From: Neostapfia colusana
Taxonomy: Eukaryota; Streptophyta; Magnoliopsida; Poales; Poaceae
NCBI GenBank assembly: GCA_030760725.1
Contig: JASWHV010000009.1
Span: forward strand, 94,104,780-94,168,779
DNA: 64,000 bases
Reading direction: 5' to 3'
Below the pieces are notes generated by a model. That model had not been told where the DNA came from and did not search any database. It was given only the letters and a program-made list of their open reading frames with translations. The stretch's first letter is position 1. Every line of letters starts with the position of its first letter. The position numbers were made by a program, and so were the translations under genes. Positions 44,701 through 56,762 of the stretch are shown here, one piece after another.

Positions 44701-45811
44701 CGGGCTGTGGTTTGGGGGTGAGCAGCACCAGACTCTAATGCGTCCGAGGACGCCTTAGCTTGGGCGTGACATGCTCCCATTTGGGCTGTCCACGGGAGCC
44801 CGAGGTGCGGCAAACTTAGGTCACCGAAAAGAACTCTCGGTATGGTCGAGATCATCCGAGTTCAGCTAGATTCCAACAACGGGGAAGGAGAAGGAGATCC
44901 TCTAGTACTGTTTTGCAGCTTGGAGGGACTGGAGAGGCTGTGATCGTGGGCTTTTCCGATCAACCGCGCGAGCGGCGGCGAGGCAATGCTTTTCTTGCGC
45001 GAGAGTGAAGAAACGATCGATAACGCCTCGGTTTGGTTCAGCTGCGGGGATAAGAGGGAGGGTGAGGCGGTTCAGTGGTCGGGAGTGGCATCTAGATGCT
45101 GTCCTGACTGCTCCTCGCCGTGGCGGCAGCCCGAGCGGGCGCAAGAAACTGGGCTGAGTCCCTCAGTCGGTTGCTTTTGCTCTTTAGGCTGACATGTGGG
45201 CCCCACCTGAGGTTTAACCTCTGAAATTAAATTTTCCCCACTGCTCTAAACAGTAGAGACCCAAATACCCTCCCATTTTTTAATTATCAACCACAAGCCC
45301 ATTTGAAGTTGATAGAATTCAAATTGTGAAGTGTTTGAATTAATTTTCAGCACATATGCAGTTTGAAATTCAAATTGAGTTTGAATTTGCTAAACTTAGC
45401 CCATATCAAGATCAACTCGAAATGGAGTGAAAATTGGTGGGTGAGCTCACAAAAATGTGCTGGGTAAGAATATGCCTATCACTTTTGAATTCATGGGATG
45501 GAAGTAGTTTGAATTTGAATTTGAGTTCAAACTACCCTCTTTCTAGTTATACCTAAAAAGACCTCAAAAGGTTTTGGATTTGGGTGAAATTTAGCATGGA
45601 CACTCCTAGCAAGGTGTAGGAGTTTTTCATATGCCCTGCCCCTATATGATGCATGTGGGAAATGCCACTTTTGCATTTTGTAAGTCTATTCTCTAATGAG
45701 CATGTTGATGGTGTTTACTTGCTCTTCAAATGTATGCATCAAGTTTCTCAAATGAAGTGTTTGGGCGGTGATGAACACTTTGATTATGTGCCAAAAACTT
45801 AGGCCCTTACA
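41779..45811 (-). mobile_element. 5' LTR of chromovirus B
   Basis: 4033 bp. On the minus strand it runs from TGTAAGGGCC at 45811 to GGTTGTGTCA at 41779. It pairs with 16427-20476 and is flanked by GGACA on the outer side. It carries hairpin 1 at 42290-42334, hairpin 2 at 42123-42138, hairpin 3 at 41823-41843 and a GC-rich stretch at about 43980-45200. ORFs up to about 200 aa in the GC-rich part have no domain and are not conserved beyond the LTR pair. Confidence 0.93.
42290..42334 (-). other. Conserved covarying hairpin 1, B 5' LTR copy
   Basis: On the minus strand ACATGAGGGA pairs with TCTCTCATGT. The difference from the other B LTR creates a G-U pair, so the stem is kept. Confidence 0.6.
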
Positions 45812-46466
45812 GGACACTCTAAAACACATAGGCATTCCCCTCTAAACTGCTATTTTCGAAAATTGCTTGCTGCTGCACTTTTCTTGTCAATTCAGCCGCT
45901 GCAAAGTGCAATTTTCAGCCCCTCTTTTCTCTTCTTTTGGACAACAACACTTCTTGCTTTCTTGCTTCATAGCTTTTGAAGTTTTCAAGTATTTTCTTCC
46001 TTCTCTAAAGTTTTTCATGCCCTATTTATAGATGCCGGTGATCAGGAGCACGGCAGGCATAAGTACTCGCTCACTACCACATGGGAGTGCACTTAACCCC
46101 ATTGAGGTGTCCGATGGACCACCCCCGTCACACGGCGGGAACAGCACCATTTCACATGATTAAGTTTAGTATTCCCATTGAATAAGATGTAATAGGAACG
46201 TTTAAATCGTAGTAGCGTGAATAGGAATGGTGTGTTGAACTTTTGTGATGATTGCTTCTGTTTGTGTGCTGCTGTGAGTTGTGGGAAGCTTCGGTGAATG
46301 TCCACATCCACACATAATGGAGAGATGTGAGATGCTTCGGCATGTGTTCACATCCTCACATAGTATGAAATTAATGAAAGAAGATATTTAGTTCATACAC
46401 TTTGATGCATATAGTTGGGGGGTCAATCTAAACTTCTGTGTTCTATTCTACCCAACTCTCTCACAG
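45812..46466 (+). other. Leader of C, resumed after B
   Basis: It begins with the right GGACA target duplication (45812-45816). 45830-46020 is AT-rich and pyrimidine-rich. 46070-46466 aligns with the reverse of 12560-12960 in E (CCCCCGTCACACGGCGGGAA, CAGCACCATTTCACATGAT). It ends CCCAACTCTCTCACAG directly before the gag ATG, a good 3' splice-site context. No ORF0 is recognisable here. Confidence 0.65.
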
Positions 46467-49400
46467 ATGGTGAGGGAAAACGCCAGCCGTCAAAGAAGGA
46501 ACGTTCGTGGAAACCGTGAACCCAAAGAGGATGGCAACGTTGAAGTTCCTGAAAATGCCAACCCCGGGGCTGATGCAAACAACCTTGAACGGTTGATGGC
46601 TATGCAGAACCAGCTCATGCAAACTATGATACAAACTTTGGGACAGCTGCAAGCCAACAACAATAACAATCTTAACCCCGTTCCTGCACCCCCACCGTCA
46701 CCACCGCCGGCTCACAACAGATTGGGAGAGTTCATGAGGACTCGACCGCCTACTTTTGCACAAGCTAATGATTCCTTGGAGGCTGATGATCGGTTGAAAT
46801 CCATGGAAAAGAAGCTTGTTATTGTTGCAATGATCGGGGGAAAGTTCTCTTCGCATCGCACCAACTTATGGGAGCAGCCGCTGACTGGTGGAACGCTCTT
46901 TGCAATGCTCATGTCAACCAGGAGACTATCACTTGGGCTGAATTCAAGGAGAGTTTCCGCTCCCATTACGTTCCTGCTGGAGTCATGATGCTTAAAAGGC
47001 AAGAGTTCGAAGGTCTCCGCCAAGGAAAGAAGAGCGTGAATGAGTACCTCAACAAGTTCACGCAGCTCTCAAGGTATGCTCCTGAAGACTTCAACTCGGA
47101 TCAAAGGAAGCAATACTTGTTCATGAGAAGATTGAACAATGAGATCCAAGTTCAACTACTTAACAATGATTATGCAAACTTCTAGAAGCTCGTTGACAAA
47201 GCTATAGTGGTTGAGATCAAGATCCGTGAGATCAAGCAAGAGGGCAAGAGGAAGATGCCATACGATCCACAAGGGAGCAATGTACGTCCCCGTTTCATGC
47301 CACCAGCTGCACTACAGTATGGCTCGTCCGCTTCTACTTTGCACCCCGCAAACCCACCTCACCCTAATCAACCACCGCAACAACGTCCTGTTATGCAAGC
47401 ACCTCGTATGCCTTTGCCTCCTGCGCCCCGTCTCAGCATGGGTGCCTATGCTCAAAACCAGCCTCGCCCCAACGTTCCTGCTGTTTTGGGCAACAAAGCA
47501 TGCTTTTCATGCGGAGAGGAAGGACACTTTGCAAGTCAATGCCCAAAGAAAGGCCTTGGACAGCCGACCAACGCACCAAAACAGAACCCACGGCCGAATG
47601 GAGGAGCTACGCAAGGTAACCATGCGCAGAAGAACTACGCTCGTGGCAACGTGAATCATGTCTCCGCTGAGGAAGCGCAACAATCTGAGGACGTCGTGAT
47701 TGGTATGTTCCTTGCCAACTCCAACCCAGCCACTGTTTTATTTGATTCCGGAGCATCGCATTCATTCATATCATCCAAGTATGTTGCCGGGTATAATCTG
47801 CCCATATCACACATGAAACACACTATGTTGGTTAATTCTCCCGGTGGAGAGATGAGGACTAATATAGTATGTCCGAAAGTAAACCTTAAAATAAGTGGGG
47901 TAGACTTTCTTGCCAACCTTATTGTCTTAGATTCCCAAGGGATTGATATAATACTTGGAATGGATTGGTTAAGCAAGCACAACGGAGTAATTCAATGTGC
48001 TGAGAGGAGCGTGCAGTTGACAAATGAGCACGATACTCGTATTGAGTTCGAGTCAGCCCAACCGGCAACAGAGAAGGCAGCGTTGAACCACGTCAAAGAA
48101 GTAACATTGGAAAGCATTCCGGTGGTCCAAGAATTTTTGGATGTGTTCCCGGAAGAACTTTCTGGTATGCCACATGACCAGGACATTGAATTTGCCATTG
48201 ATTTAGTATCTGGAACTGCACCTTAGCGAAAAGGCCATATAGGATCCCCGCTAATGAACTAGTGGAACTTAAGAAGCAAATTCAGGAGCAGCTACAAAAG
48301 GGTTTTATACGCCCAAGCTCGTCAGCGTTGGGATCCCCCGTGCTCTTCGTAGACAAGAAGGATGGGACCCAAAGGATGTGTGTGGATTATAGGTCTCTCA
48401 ATGAGGTGACGATCAAGAATAAATACCCGCTGCCCGTATAGAGGACCTATTCGACCAAATGAAAAATGCCCGAATTTTCTCCAAGATTGATCTTCGGTCG
48501 GGATACTTCCAGCTTAAGACTAAGCCCTCCGACATACCCAAGACTGCATTTGGAACTGGGTATGGTTCGTATGAATATACCGTTATGTCTTTTGGGTTCA
48601 CGAATGCACCCGCATATTTTATGTACCTCATGAATAAGGTCTTCATGGAGTACATGGACAAGTTCGTCGTGGTTTTCATCGACGATATCATGGTGTATTC
48701 AAAAAGCGAGGAAGAACATGAAGAACATTTGAGATTGATATTGCAGAAACTGCGAAGCATCAATTATATGCCAAGTTCAGCAAGTGTCAATTTTGGCTAA
48801 GGGAGATATCGTTCCTAGGCCACATCATCTCCGAGAGAGGAGTATCGGTTGATCCCGGAAAAGTGGGAAATGTTCTGAAGTGGAACCAACCGCAAAATGT
48901 GAGAGATATTCGGAGTTTCCTTGGGATGGCTGGATACTACTGACGATTCATCAAGGATTTCTTCGAAATAGCGAAGCCTATGACTTAATTGCTAATGAAG
49001 GGAAAAGCATTTCAGTGGATACCATTGTGCCAAGAAAGCTTTGAGGAGCTTAAGAAAAGACTAACCACAGCGCCGGTCTTGGTATTGCCGGACATGAGCA
49101 AAAGCTTCGACATATATTGTGATGCATCAAGACAAGGGCTTGGATGTGTGCTCATGCAAGAAGGACAAGTGGTAGCCTATGCGTCGAGACAACTAAAGAA
49201 ACAAAGGCTGAATTACCCCACACATTTCTTGGAACTTGCAGCTGTTGTACATGCATTGAAGATTTGTAGACATTATATCACAAAAGCCTCAAGTATATAT
49301 TCACGCAAACAGATCTGAATTTGAGGCAACGTCGATTGTTGGAACTCATCAAGGATTATGATGTTGGAATCAATTATCACCCCAGAAAGGCCAATGTAGT

Positions 49401-50984
49401 AGCTGATGCGTTAAGCCGAAAGGGAGCATGTCACCAACTCACGGTTCGGGAGCTACCGCCCGAGCTGCGCATGGAGTTTGAATGGTTATATCTCGGGTTC
49501 TTGAACGTGATGGAAGTGATAGAGCTCAACTCTTCGTTGGAACAAGAGATACGAGATGGCGAAGCAACTGATGAGAAAATCAATGAAACAAGGAAAGAAT
49601 CCGACAAGGCATAGAAAAGGATTTCAAGGAAGACAAGAAGGGCACGCTTTGGTTAGAGAAAAGGATTTGTGTGCCTAACGTGAAGCACATCCGTGACACG
49701 ATATTAAAGGAGGCACATGACTCACCATATTCCATACATCCCAGCTGTACAAAGATGTACACGGACCTGAAAACTTGCTATTGGTTAGATGGTATGAAAA
49801 GGGACATAGATGAATATGTTGCCTTATGCGACACGTGTCAACGAGTGAAGGCCGAACATCAATGACCCGCTGGACTGTTGCAGCCATTGAAAGTACCCGA
49901 GTGGAAGTGGGAATACATCAGCATGGATTTTATTGCCGGGTTGCCACGTACTCGGTCGGGTTACGACTCCATTTGGGTTATTGTGGACCGATTGACGAAA
50001 ACAGCCCATTTTCTTCCTGTTAGAACCACGTACCGCGTCGCAGAACTAGCTGAGCTGTATATGGAGCAAATCTTGTGTCTCCATGGAGTTCCGCAGAGGA
50101 TAGTTTCAGATCAGGGTTCTCAATTTACCTCTAGGTTCTGGAAGAAGCTGCATGAAGCCATGGGTACACGGCTGAATTTCAGCTCCGCTTATCACCCGCA
50201 AACTGACGGGCAAACTGAGAGGACAAATCAAAATTTGGAAGACATGTTGAGAGCTTGCGCCTTGAAACATGGGCGCAGTTGGGATAGGAGCTTGCCGTAT
50301 GCTGAATTCTCATACAACAACAGCTATCAAGCCAGCTTGAAGATGTCACCTTTCAAAGCATTGTATGGTAGACGGTGTAGAACGCCGCTGTTCTGGAATG
50401 AGACCGGAGAGAGCCAAGTGTTTGGTCCCGAAGTGCTGCAAGACACCAAAAAGCAAGTCCAAACGATGCGAGAAAATTTGATGGCTTCTCAGTCACGACA
50501 AAAAGGTTATGCGGACAATAGGCGAAGAAGATTGACCTTCGAAGTAGGAGACTTCGTGTACCTTAAGGTATCACCTATCCGAGGCCAATGGCAGTTCAAC
50601 GTCCAGGGCAAATTAGCACCTTGCTACATCGGGCCATTTAATATTTTGGGCAAGCGAGGAGAAGTAGCCTATCAACTAGAGCTGCCAACGCACCTCTCTG
50701 ACGTACACGACATGTTTCACGTATCCCAATTCAAGAATTGCTTAAGAGTACCGGAAGAATAAATACCGATGGATGAGCTCGAGCTTCAAGAGGATCTGAC
50801 CTATGGGGAGCACCCCGTCCAAATCTTTGACGTGAAAGAAAGGCTCACGAGGAACAAAGTGATTCGTTGGTGCAAGGTACAGTGGAGCCATCACACGGAA
50901 GCCGAAACTACATGGGAGCGTGAGGAAAACCTCAAGGCAGAATTCCCTCATCTATTCTCTACTCTAACGAATCTCGATTGCGAG
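46467..50984 (+). pseudogene. Chromovirus C gag-pol, heavily mutated and interrupted by D
   Basis: Starts MVRENASRQRR at 46467 and shifts frame near 46820. Domains: Gag, zinc knuckle CFSCGEEGHFASQC, protease VLFDSGASHSF, reverse transcriptase (MCVDYRSLNE, FIDD at about 48675), RNase H, integrase zinc finger (CDTCQRVK), core (SDQGSQF, QTDGQTERTNQ), GPF motif and chromodomain (LTRNKVIRWCKVQW). Stops at 47183 (TAG), 48941 (TGA), 48986 (TAA), 49863 (TGA) and 50760 (TAA). Frameshifts lie near 48225, 48437, 48770 and 49612, with a small deletion near 49275 in RNase H. The natural end is lost at the D insertion. Clearly a different family from A, B and D (Asn-rich Gag, MDWL instead of MSWL in protease). 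Confidence 0.93.
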
Positions 50985-53900
50985 TGTAAAGGTCCCAAAA
51001 ATTATGAATACAAAGAAACACTTGTTTGCAAAGTTTTGTTTCATATGAGTGAAATTTGGGACTTGTTAAAACTTTTCCACATGTGATGATACACATGAGG
51101 ATTTTTCTTCGCACAAGTCAAATGTTTATTTGAGAACTTGGAACCCTAGAGGGGTCTAAAACAAGAATGGGAAGTTCCCATACGTGTGAGAAAACAAGAA
51201 TCAGATTTGGAACAATTTGTTCAAACAAAAATTCAAATGAGGACAACACAATGGAATTCAAGACTGTTGTGCTGAAAATCTCATTTGCAGTAGCCAAAAT
51301 AAAAATCAGATTTCATATTTGAATTCCTTGGGTCCAAATTAGGGGCTGTGCAAAGTTTCATGGTTTATGAGAATAGTTTGCAACCCATTTTGCAAAATGG
51401 ACTTTAAATGACAAAGAATTCAAATGCATATTTGAATTTGGATGAAACTTGCCCAATTATCCAAATGCATAACAGATTTGAATTCCCACAATTGAATTCA
51501 CTCAATATTCAAACTTGGGAGATATTTGGAGGGGGATAAGGAGGGACTGATCAGTGGGTCGCACATGTCATTGAGAGCACTGAAATTGCAAAAGATCTCA
51601 GTCCACAGTCTCTGTTTTGCTTTCCTCCCACGCGAAGCCGCCTTCCCTCCGCTCAACACCGAGCTCGGCCGGCGCCTCCACCTCCTGCTGGGTTCTTCAC
51701 GCTGGAGAGCTGCTGGACGTCGGTGGCTACCGCCTCTCCTCCCTCTTAACTGAAGCCACGGCGCTGTTCTTCTCTCTCTCGCACCGGAAGACAGAAAACA
51801 CAGCCGCCCTGCTTCGATCGATCGGGAGCTCAGGAAATTCTAGTGAGCAGCGCCTCTGAGCAGCAAAACAACACCACCAATGTCCCCACGACCTCCTCGA
51901 GCCATCACCCAGTGTGTTTGTGCCCTCTACGCCGAGAACCTTGAGTTTCCACGGCGGCCGAACACCCCCTCGGCGACGTGCTCCCGTAGACAGCCTCCTC
52001 CAGAAAGTTTCACGACCAAGCGAGGCCACTTTTGGACGCGCAGGAGCAACGTGCAGCTTCCACCCGACGCACACAGCCTGCCTCGGCCTCTCGACGGCGA
52101 ATTTTGAAGATCCTCTCCGGCCGGTGAAAACCAACCTTCCGGTATGATTCTGTCTAATTCCCGATCAATTGTTGTTTAGACACCACGAGACTTCGCACAC
52201 ACCGGCTAGACATGTAGGCGCACCAGTTATCTTTTGAAACCTCGCATGAAACACCCTGTGCACGGTGCAATTTCAAGCTTTCCGAAGGCGGCTATGGCAG
52301 GAAGATGCGGGTGCACGGTGAACCCTAAGTTTGAGCCATCTCCGAGCCATTTCCTTTCCACGTCGATGATCCCTAACGTCCGCTGGTGCTCTAGAGCTTG
52401 GAAACCGAAGCCTAGAAGGCTTAGGGCGTCGGGGCGACGTCACCGGACTTAGTCCGAACCGTTGCGCCGTCGCGGGCTAGTTTGGGGGCCCTGCCAGCTT
52501 GAACAAACCCCACCAGTGTGTTCCTCACGTTGAATTAGGGGATGGCGGCAAGTTTCAGCGTCAGGGGTTGCCGGACGACCGATCCCGGAGCTACTCCGGC
52601 GAGCCCGGCGGCGGGATCGCGCGGGAGCGGGAGGTGGAAGAAGACCTCACCGGCCCCACGCGTCAGTCGCACGGCAACAGTGGGCCGGATACTCTGTGGC
52701 GCGGGATCGATTGTGACAGCGTGGGAAATGACCCTGTGACCCCGTGTGGCACTCCTTCAGCAGCTGACACGTGCCCCGTGGCCCACAGTCAGGTTTAAAC
52801 ATTTCCCGGATTTATTCAAATTCCTGATTTTTCCCCAAACTTTAGAAGAGCATAACTTTTGGTAGGAACCTCCAAATTTAGTGATTCAAATTGGGTTAGA
52901 TTCAGATTGACAAACTCTATCCAATTATGCAACCCAATTTGTATGAAAGTCTTTATTTAATTCTGTAAAAATATTTAAATCTTTTCAGCAAAAGAATTTT
53001 AGAGTGAGTTTGGTTTATCCAAAAATCCTCAAATTTTGCCAGAATATTCTTTGGGGTGTTATTGTACTCCTGTAAAAGTTTCAGCTCATTTGGAGTTGAA
53101 TTGATCAGGGTAATTCAGATCGTAAGTTCCTGTATTTAAATGAATACAGAAACATTTTCAGAGAATTTCCAAAACTTGTAAATTTAGTTCTGGGAAATTC
53201 TTAGCTCCAAAGATCCTAGGTAAATTCATGTAGACTCTATGAACTATAATTGAAATTGTGGTTCACTGAGTTTGACATGAACATGGGTGTTACCTCAGAA
53301 GTAATTCATCTTTGACTAAACCCTTAGAGAGTTATTCTGAATAAACCACTCCATGAAATGTGCTAAATTTTGGCCCAGAGGACTTTCTTGTGACAAGGAA
53401 CTCACATGAAAATTCTCAGCTCCATTAGAGCTCTGGATCACCACTGTCATGTGTGATCTCTTAAGGTGATCAACACTTAAGTGGGAAGAAGTACTCAACA
53501 CTTGATCATGGTGTTAAACCCAACCCAAACCACTAGCACCAGTGTCATTTTAAATTCTTAAACAGAGTTCCAGTTTTAAAACTGTCATTAGATCTTATTA
53601 GTAAAAGCTTTTCAATTAAATACATATGCATGATCATATCGTGTAGCATATACGTGAAGAAGGTGAGAAGGACTTGAAGTGAAGATCAAGGAGGGGGGAA
53701 AACAAGTGATCAAGCTCCAAGTGATCATCACTAACTGATTGTAACCTTAGTCACCTGCCAAACAGGCAAGCCCCGGTTTGCATTTGAACCGTTTTATAAA
53801 GCATTTCCATTTGTAGAGATCATAGCTTTGCATTGTTGACTGCATTACGTCTAGATGATATTGAAAACCCCACTTGCATGACCAGAAACACCTAAGAGAG

Positions 53901-54642
53901 AAAGGGTAGAATAGCAACTCCTTGAGGGAATTTGGCTACGCTAATGTAGTAGGAAAGGTCCGGTAGAAGACGAGTACTTGGAATCTACTCGCGAGTTTAG
54001 GGCTGGTGTACTTGGAACGGGTCCAATTTAGAGAATATGAGGAAAGTTCACACATAAGAAATGGAGACCGGGCAGGGAGGTTTAGATGCAGCAGGTTGCA
54101 GGCCGTGCGTGCATAGCCCAGCCTGTGTCGGTTAAGGCCCGTCCGTGCTTGGCCCTGTTGGACAAGTTTGAGTTGTGTACCGGGCGCATACTGGCTATAT
54201 GGGACCCAGGAAACCGATGTACCTTGGGAGATCCATAGTGGAACTTTTCCAACTGCCTTAGGCTTTTGGCGTCAGGGTAGCAGGAGGTACCTCGCTCAAG
54301 AACATACCACAGCGGGTATGTACCTTGAGGGAGCTTGCGTACTTGGGGCAGTTGGACTGCGTCGAATGTGGAAGATCTTGGGAAAGGTGGCCGCATACAA
54401 CGTCAGTCGAGGTTGCTGCCGGCAACTCGGAGTACGGGTGTACGTGTCGTGTAGTCCGGGCGTGTACTGATTCGAATCACCGTCGCTCGCGGTCATATGA
54501 GCATACTTGCCACTGCGTCCTGACGTAGTAACAACTGGAATTGTTTATCTTTGAACTTGATAAGGCTGTGCTATAACTTGTATTGCAACCATGATTGAAT
54601 TAGAGATAGGCTCATTAAAGTTTACTTTCACTTTGTGCAAGG

Positions 54643-54689
54643 AGCATCGCAACAAAGCGTTTCTTGTTTGATTGTGGAGTTGCGATGCT
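54643..54689 (+). other. Conserved covarying hairpin 1, D copy
   Basis: AGCATCGCAAC pairs with GTTGCGATGCT, a perfect 11-bp stem, around the same 25-nt loop as A. Flanking complementarity extends it: TGTGCA/TGCACA and ACTTTCA/TGAAAGT further out. Confidence 0.7.
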
Positions 54690-54835
54690 TTTCGACTCAA
54701 GGTCTGCACAATGAGGCTTAAAATATGAAAGTTAAGGATCAACTTTAGGTGAGTCCTTTATGCAAATCTAGCCGACCCATTTGAAACCATCGTGCATGTA
54801 GAGTTTCTTGTTTAGGAGAGACGGGTCAGACTTGC

Positions 54836-54850
54836 TGAGCCTATTGCTCA
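54836..54850 (+). other. Hairpin 2, D copy
   Basis: TGAGC, loop CTATT, GCTCA, after CTTGC. TTTTGCAG ends 26 nt downstream. Confidence 0.5.
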
Positions 54851-55151
54851 CGCTTGCTATATAAGTGGTTTTGCAGGTTAACAACGATGCTGAAAAGAAG
54901 GTTGTCCGGTGAGACTCGGGGACTCCCGAGTCAGGTAACACATGGAGAACCTAGCCTCTGCTGCTTGTCTTCGTGATTGCTAGAGAGAGGAGTCTGCGGG
55001 CTGGAGTTCATCTCTAGTGCTCTTAGATATTCGACGTGAGTTGATATAGACTTCCGCTGTAGTTACTTGATGTAAAGTATTTACAAAGCAAAACTTGTAA
55101 GCTTCCGCTATTGTTTTATGTAATACATTGTTCCTCATATGTGTGCTGTTG

Positions 55152-55172
55152 GGTGCCGCACAACACGGCACC
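55152..55172 (+). other. Hairpin 3, D copy
   Basis: GGTGCCG and CGGCACC around the 7-nt loop CACAACA. Confidence 0.5.
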
Positions 55173-55228
55173 ACCCAATGCGATTCCCGGGCGAGTGGCC
55201 TGTCTCAGTTGAGCGGGTCACGTCAGCG

Positions 55229-55240
55229 TGGTATCAGAGC
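55229..55240 (+). other. Primer-binding site of D
   Basis: TGGTATCAGAGC, followed by CGCATTGG, three bases after the LTR end. Confidence 0.9.
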
Positions 55241-56762
55241 CGCATTGGTAATAGCACACGGAATAAGGAAGGTATTACGACAAAAATTTAGGTTACGGTG
55301 AGGATACGGTACTAGGCCCACATAAGGATTACTATTAGCTTAATATAAAGGTGGCAACCTAACTTATTTGTTATGTCAGAAAATCGTGCATCTCGGGACG
55401 ATTTATGTCTTGGGGGGTGCACGTAAGCGCTGTCCACCAGTGCGCACAAGCTGAAGGGTGGAGCCCCACGGGTGGCAGGTAACCTGATCCGCTTTAGTAT
55501 CCTCTACGACTCTTCATGTCGTTTGGGGTACTCGAGCAACGTCTGTCTCAGGCGTGCGTGGTGCAATTTGGGATACCCCGTCACGTGGTTAGTAACGTGA
55601 ACACGTAGCTCAAGGCGTGTTTGGCTTGAGAACACCTGTGCGAGTGACGACGGACGGGTGTAAGAACTATATGGATACAGGGTTCGGTGTGCAGGCGGAC
55701 CTGACGACTGAGTGTGACTTATGCAGGATTAACCACGAAATCGTAGTACGAATAGAACACGTTTGCGAGTGATCGTTTTAGTGCCACCTAAGATACGTTT
55801 ATGCCGGTATAATCCGGTTAGAATTTTCTTTTGGTGAGGCTACTTAGTACCGACATGCTTCTTACAGTGCATCGACGCCGTACTAAACTTTATAAATCCT
55901 TTCCTTGAAGAAATGACTCATGAACTAACTTTCAACTAAAAATGGAAGTTTGAAACAAATATTAGTTACTGAACTCTTATTTTCAGCTAAGATTCAAATG
56001 AGAGGAGGACTAGGCTTCAAAGATTTCAAAAACAGAGTGCTCTGTTTTCGGCAGAAATTTTTGCTGGACTTCAACAGAGCATAACTCTGGGTAGCTTGAC
56101 CCAATTAAGGTGTATGATACAGTCCTGGAAATATTTTCAAGTGATCTACAACTTCTTTGTAGACCTCCAAAGCTAAATCACATGCTAAATGGGTAGAAAG
56201 TTCAGAGTAAGGTAAACTGTCCAGAACCAGGACAGCAACAAAACCTCTCTGGACCTTTTTGTTTTTAAGCCATAACTTTCTGTAGATAAACCCTTAAGAA
56301 GCCTATGATACACCATTGGAAGGTTATGAATGTGCAACATTGTTGTAGTTCAAAGTTGCTCGGATTCTTATTGTATTTACATATACAACTGTGATAAAAT
56401 CAGCCACATACAAAGGAGATGCTGGCAAATTTTATCCAGGAATTCTATCAACTTTCGAAAATCATAACTTTTAATCCAGAGATGATCTGAGGGCATATGA
56501 GTACTCGTTGGAAAGATACTGAGGTTAACTTTAACTTTGGTATTCAACTTGAGTTACGAAAATGCTCTTAACTAGACCAAAATCTGGAGATAGTGCATAA
56601 AGGTCTGTCCTGTACAGATAGGCTGAATAACTATGCCTACTAAGGAGTTGTGTAAACATGAATGTTGTTACTGCTTTCATAAAGTTTTGACATAATCATG
56701 TTTCCATTAGTCTCACATACTGCTGAGTTCTTGTTTAACTCATCTCAACTACATTTTGCAGT
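55241..56762 (+). other. Untranslated leader of D
   Basis: 1.52 kb, no ORF. It carries the conserved block at 55380-55800, then AT-rich sequence collinear with A. It ends CTACATTTTGCAG one base before the gag ATG, the same 3' splice-site context as A. Confidence 0.7.
55380..55800 (+). other. Conserved leader block, D copy
   Basis: GGGGGGTGCACGTAAGCGCT, then CCACCAGTGCGCACAAGC, TGAAGGGTGGAGCCCCACGG, TGGTGCAATTTGGGATACCC and AACACGTAGCTCAAGGCGTG, in the same order and spacing as A. Confidence 0.55.

Larger units (their letters stand above)
50985..55225 (+). mobile_element. 5' LTR of chromovirus D
   Basis: 4241 bp, TGTAAAGGTCCC to GTCACGTCA. Its partner starts at 61328; the first 200 or so bases differ at two positions, making this the youngest insertion seen. 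The preceding GCGAG (50980-50984) is the candidate target duplication; its other copy is beyond the window. It contains a GC-rich stretch (about 51600-52800), possible donor TTCCG|GTATG at 52142, acceptor-like TTTTGCAG|GT ending 54876, hairpin 1 at 54643-54689, hairpin 2 at 54836-54850 and hairpin 3 at 55152-55172. The 3' end is placed by analogy with B (GTCA, then GCG, then primer site). Confidence 0.92.

Noticed and set aside
51526..52798. ORFs of 75-135 codons, repeated at 61860-63132
   Set aside because: Duplicated D LTR sequence, both strands open because of GC richness; no recognisable domain.
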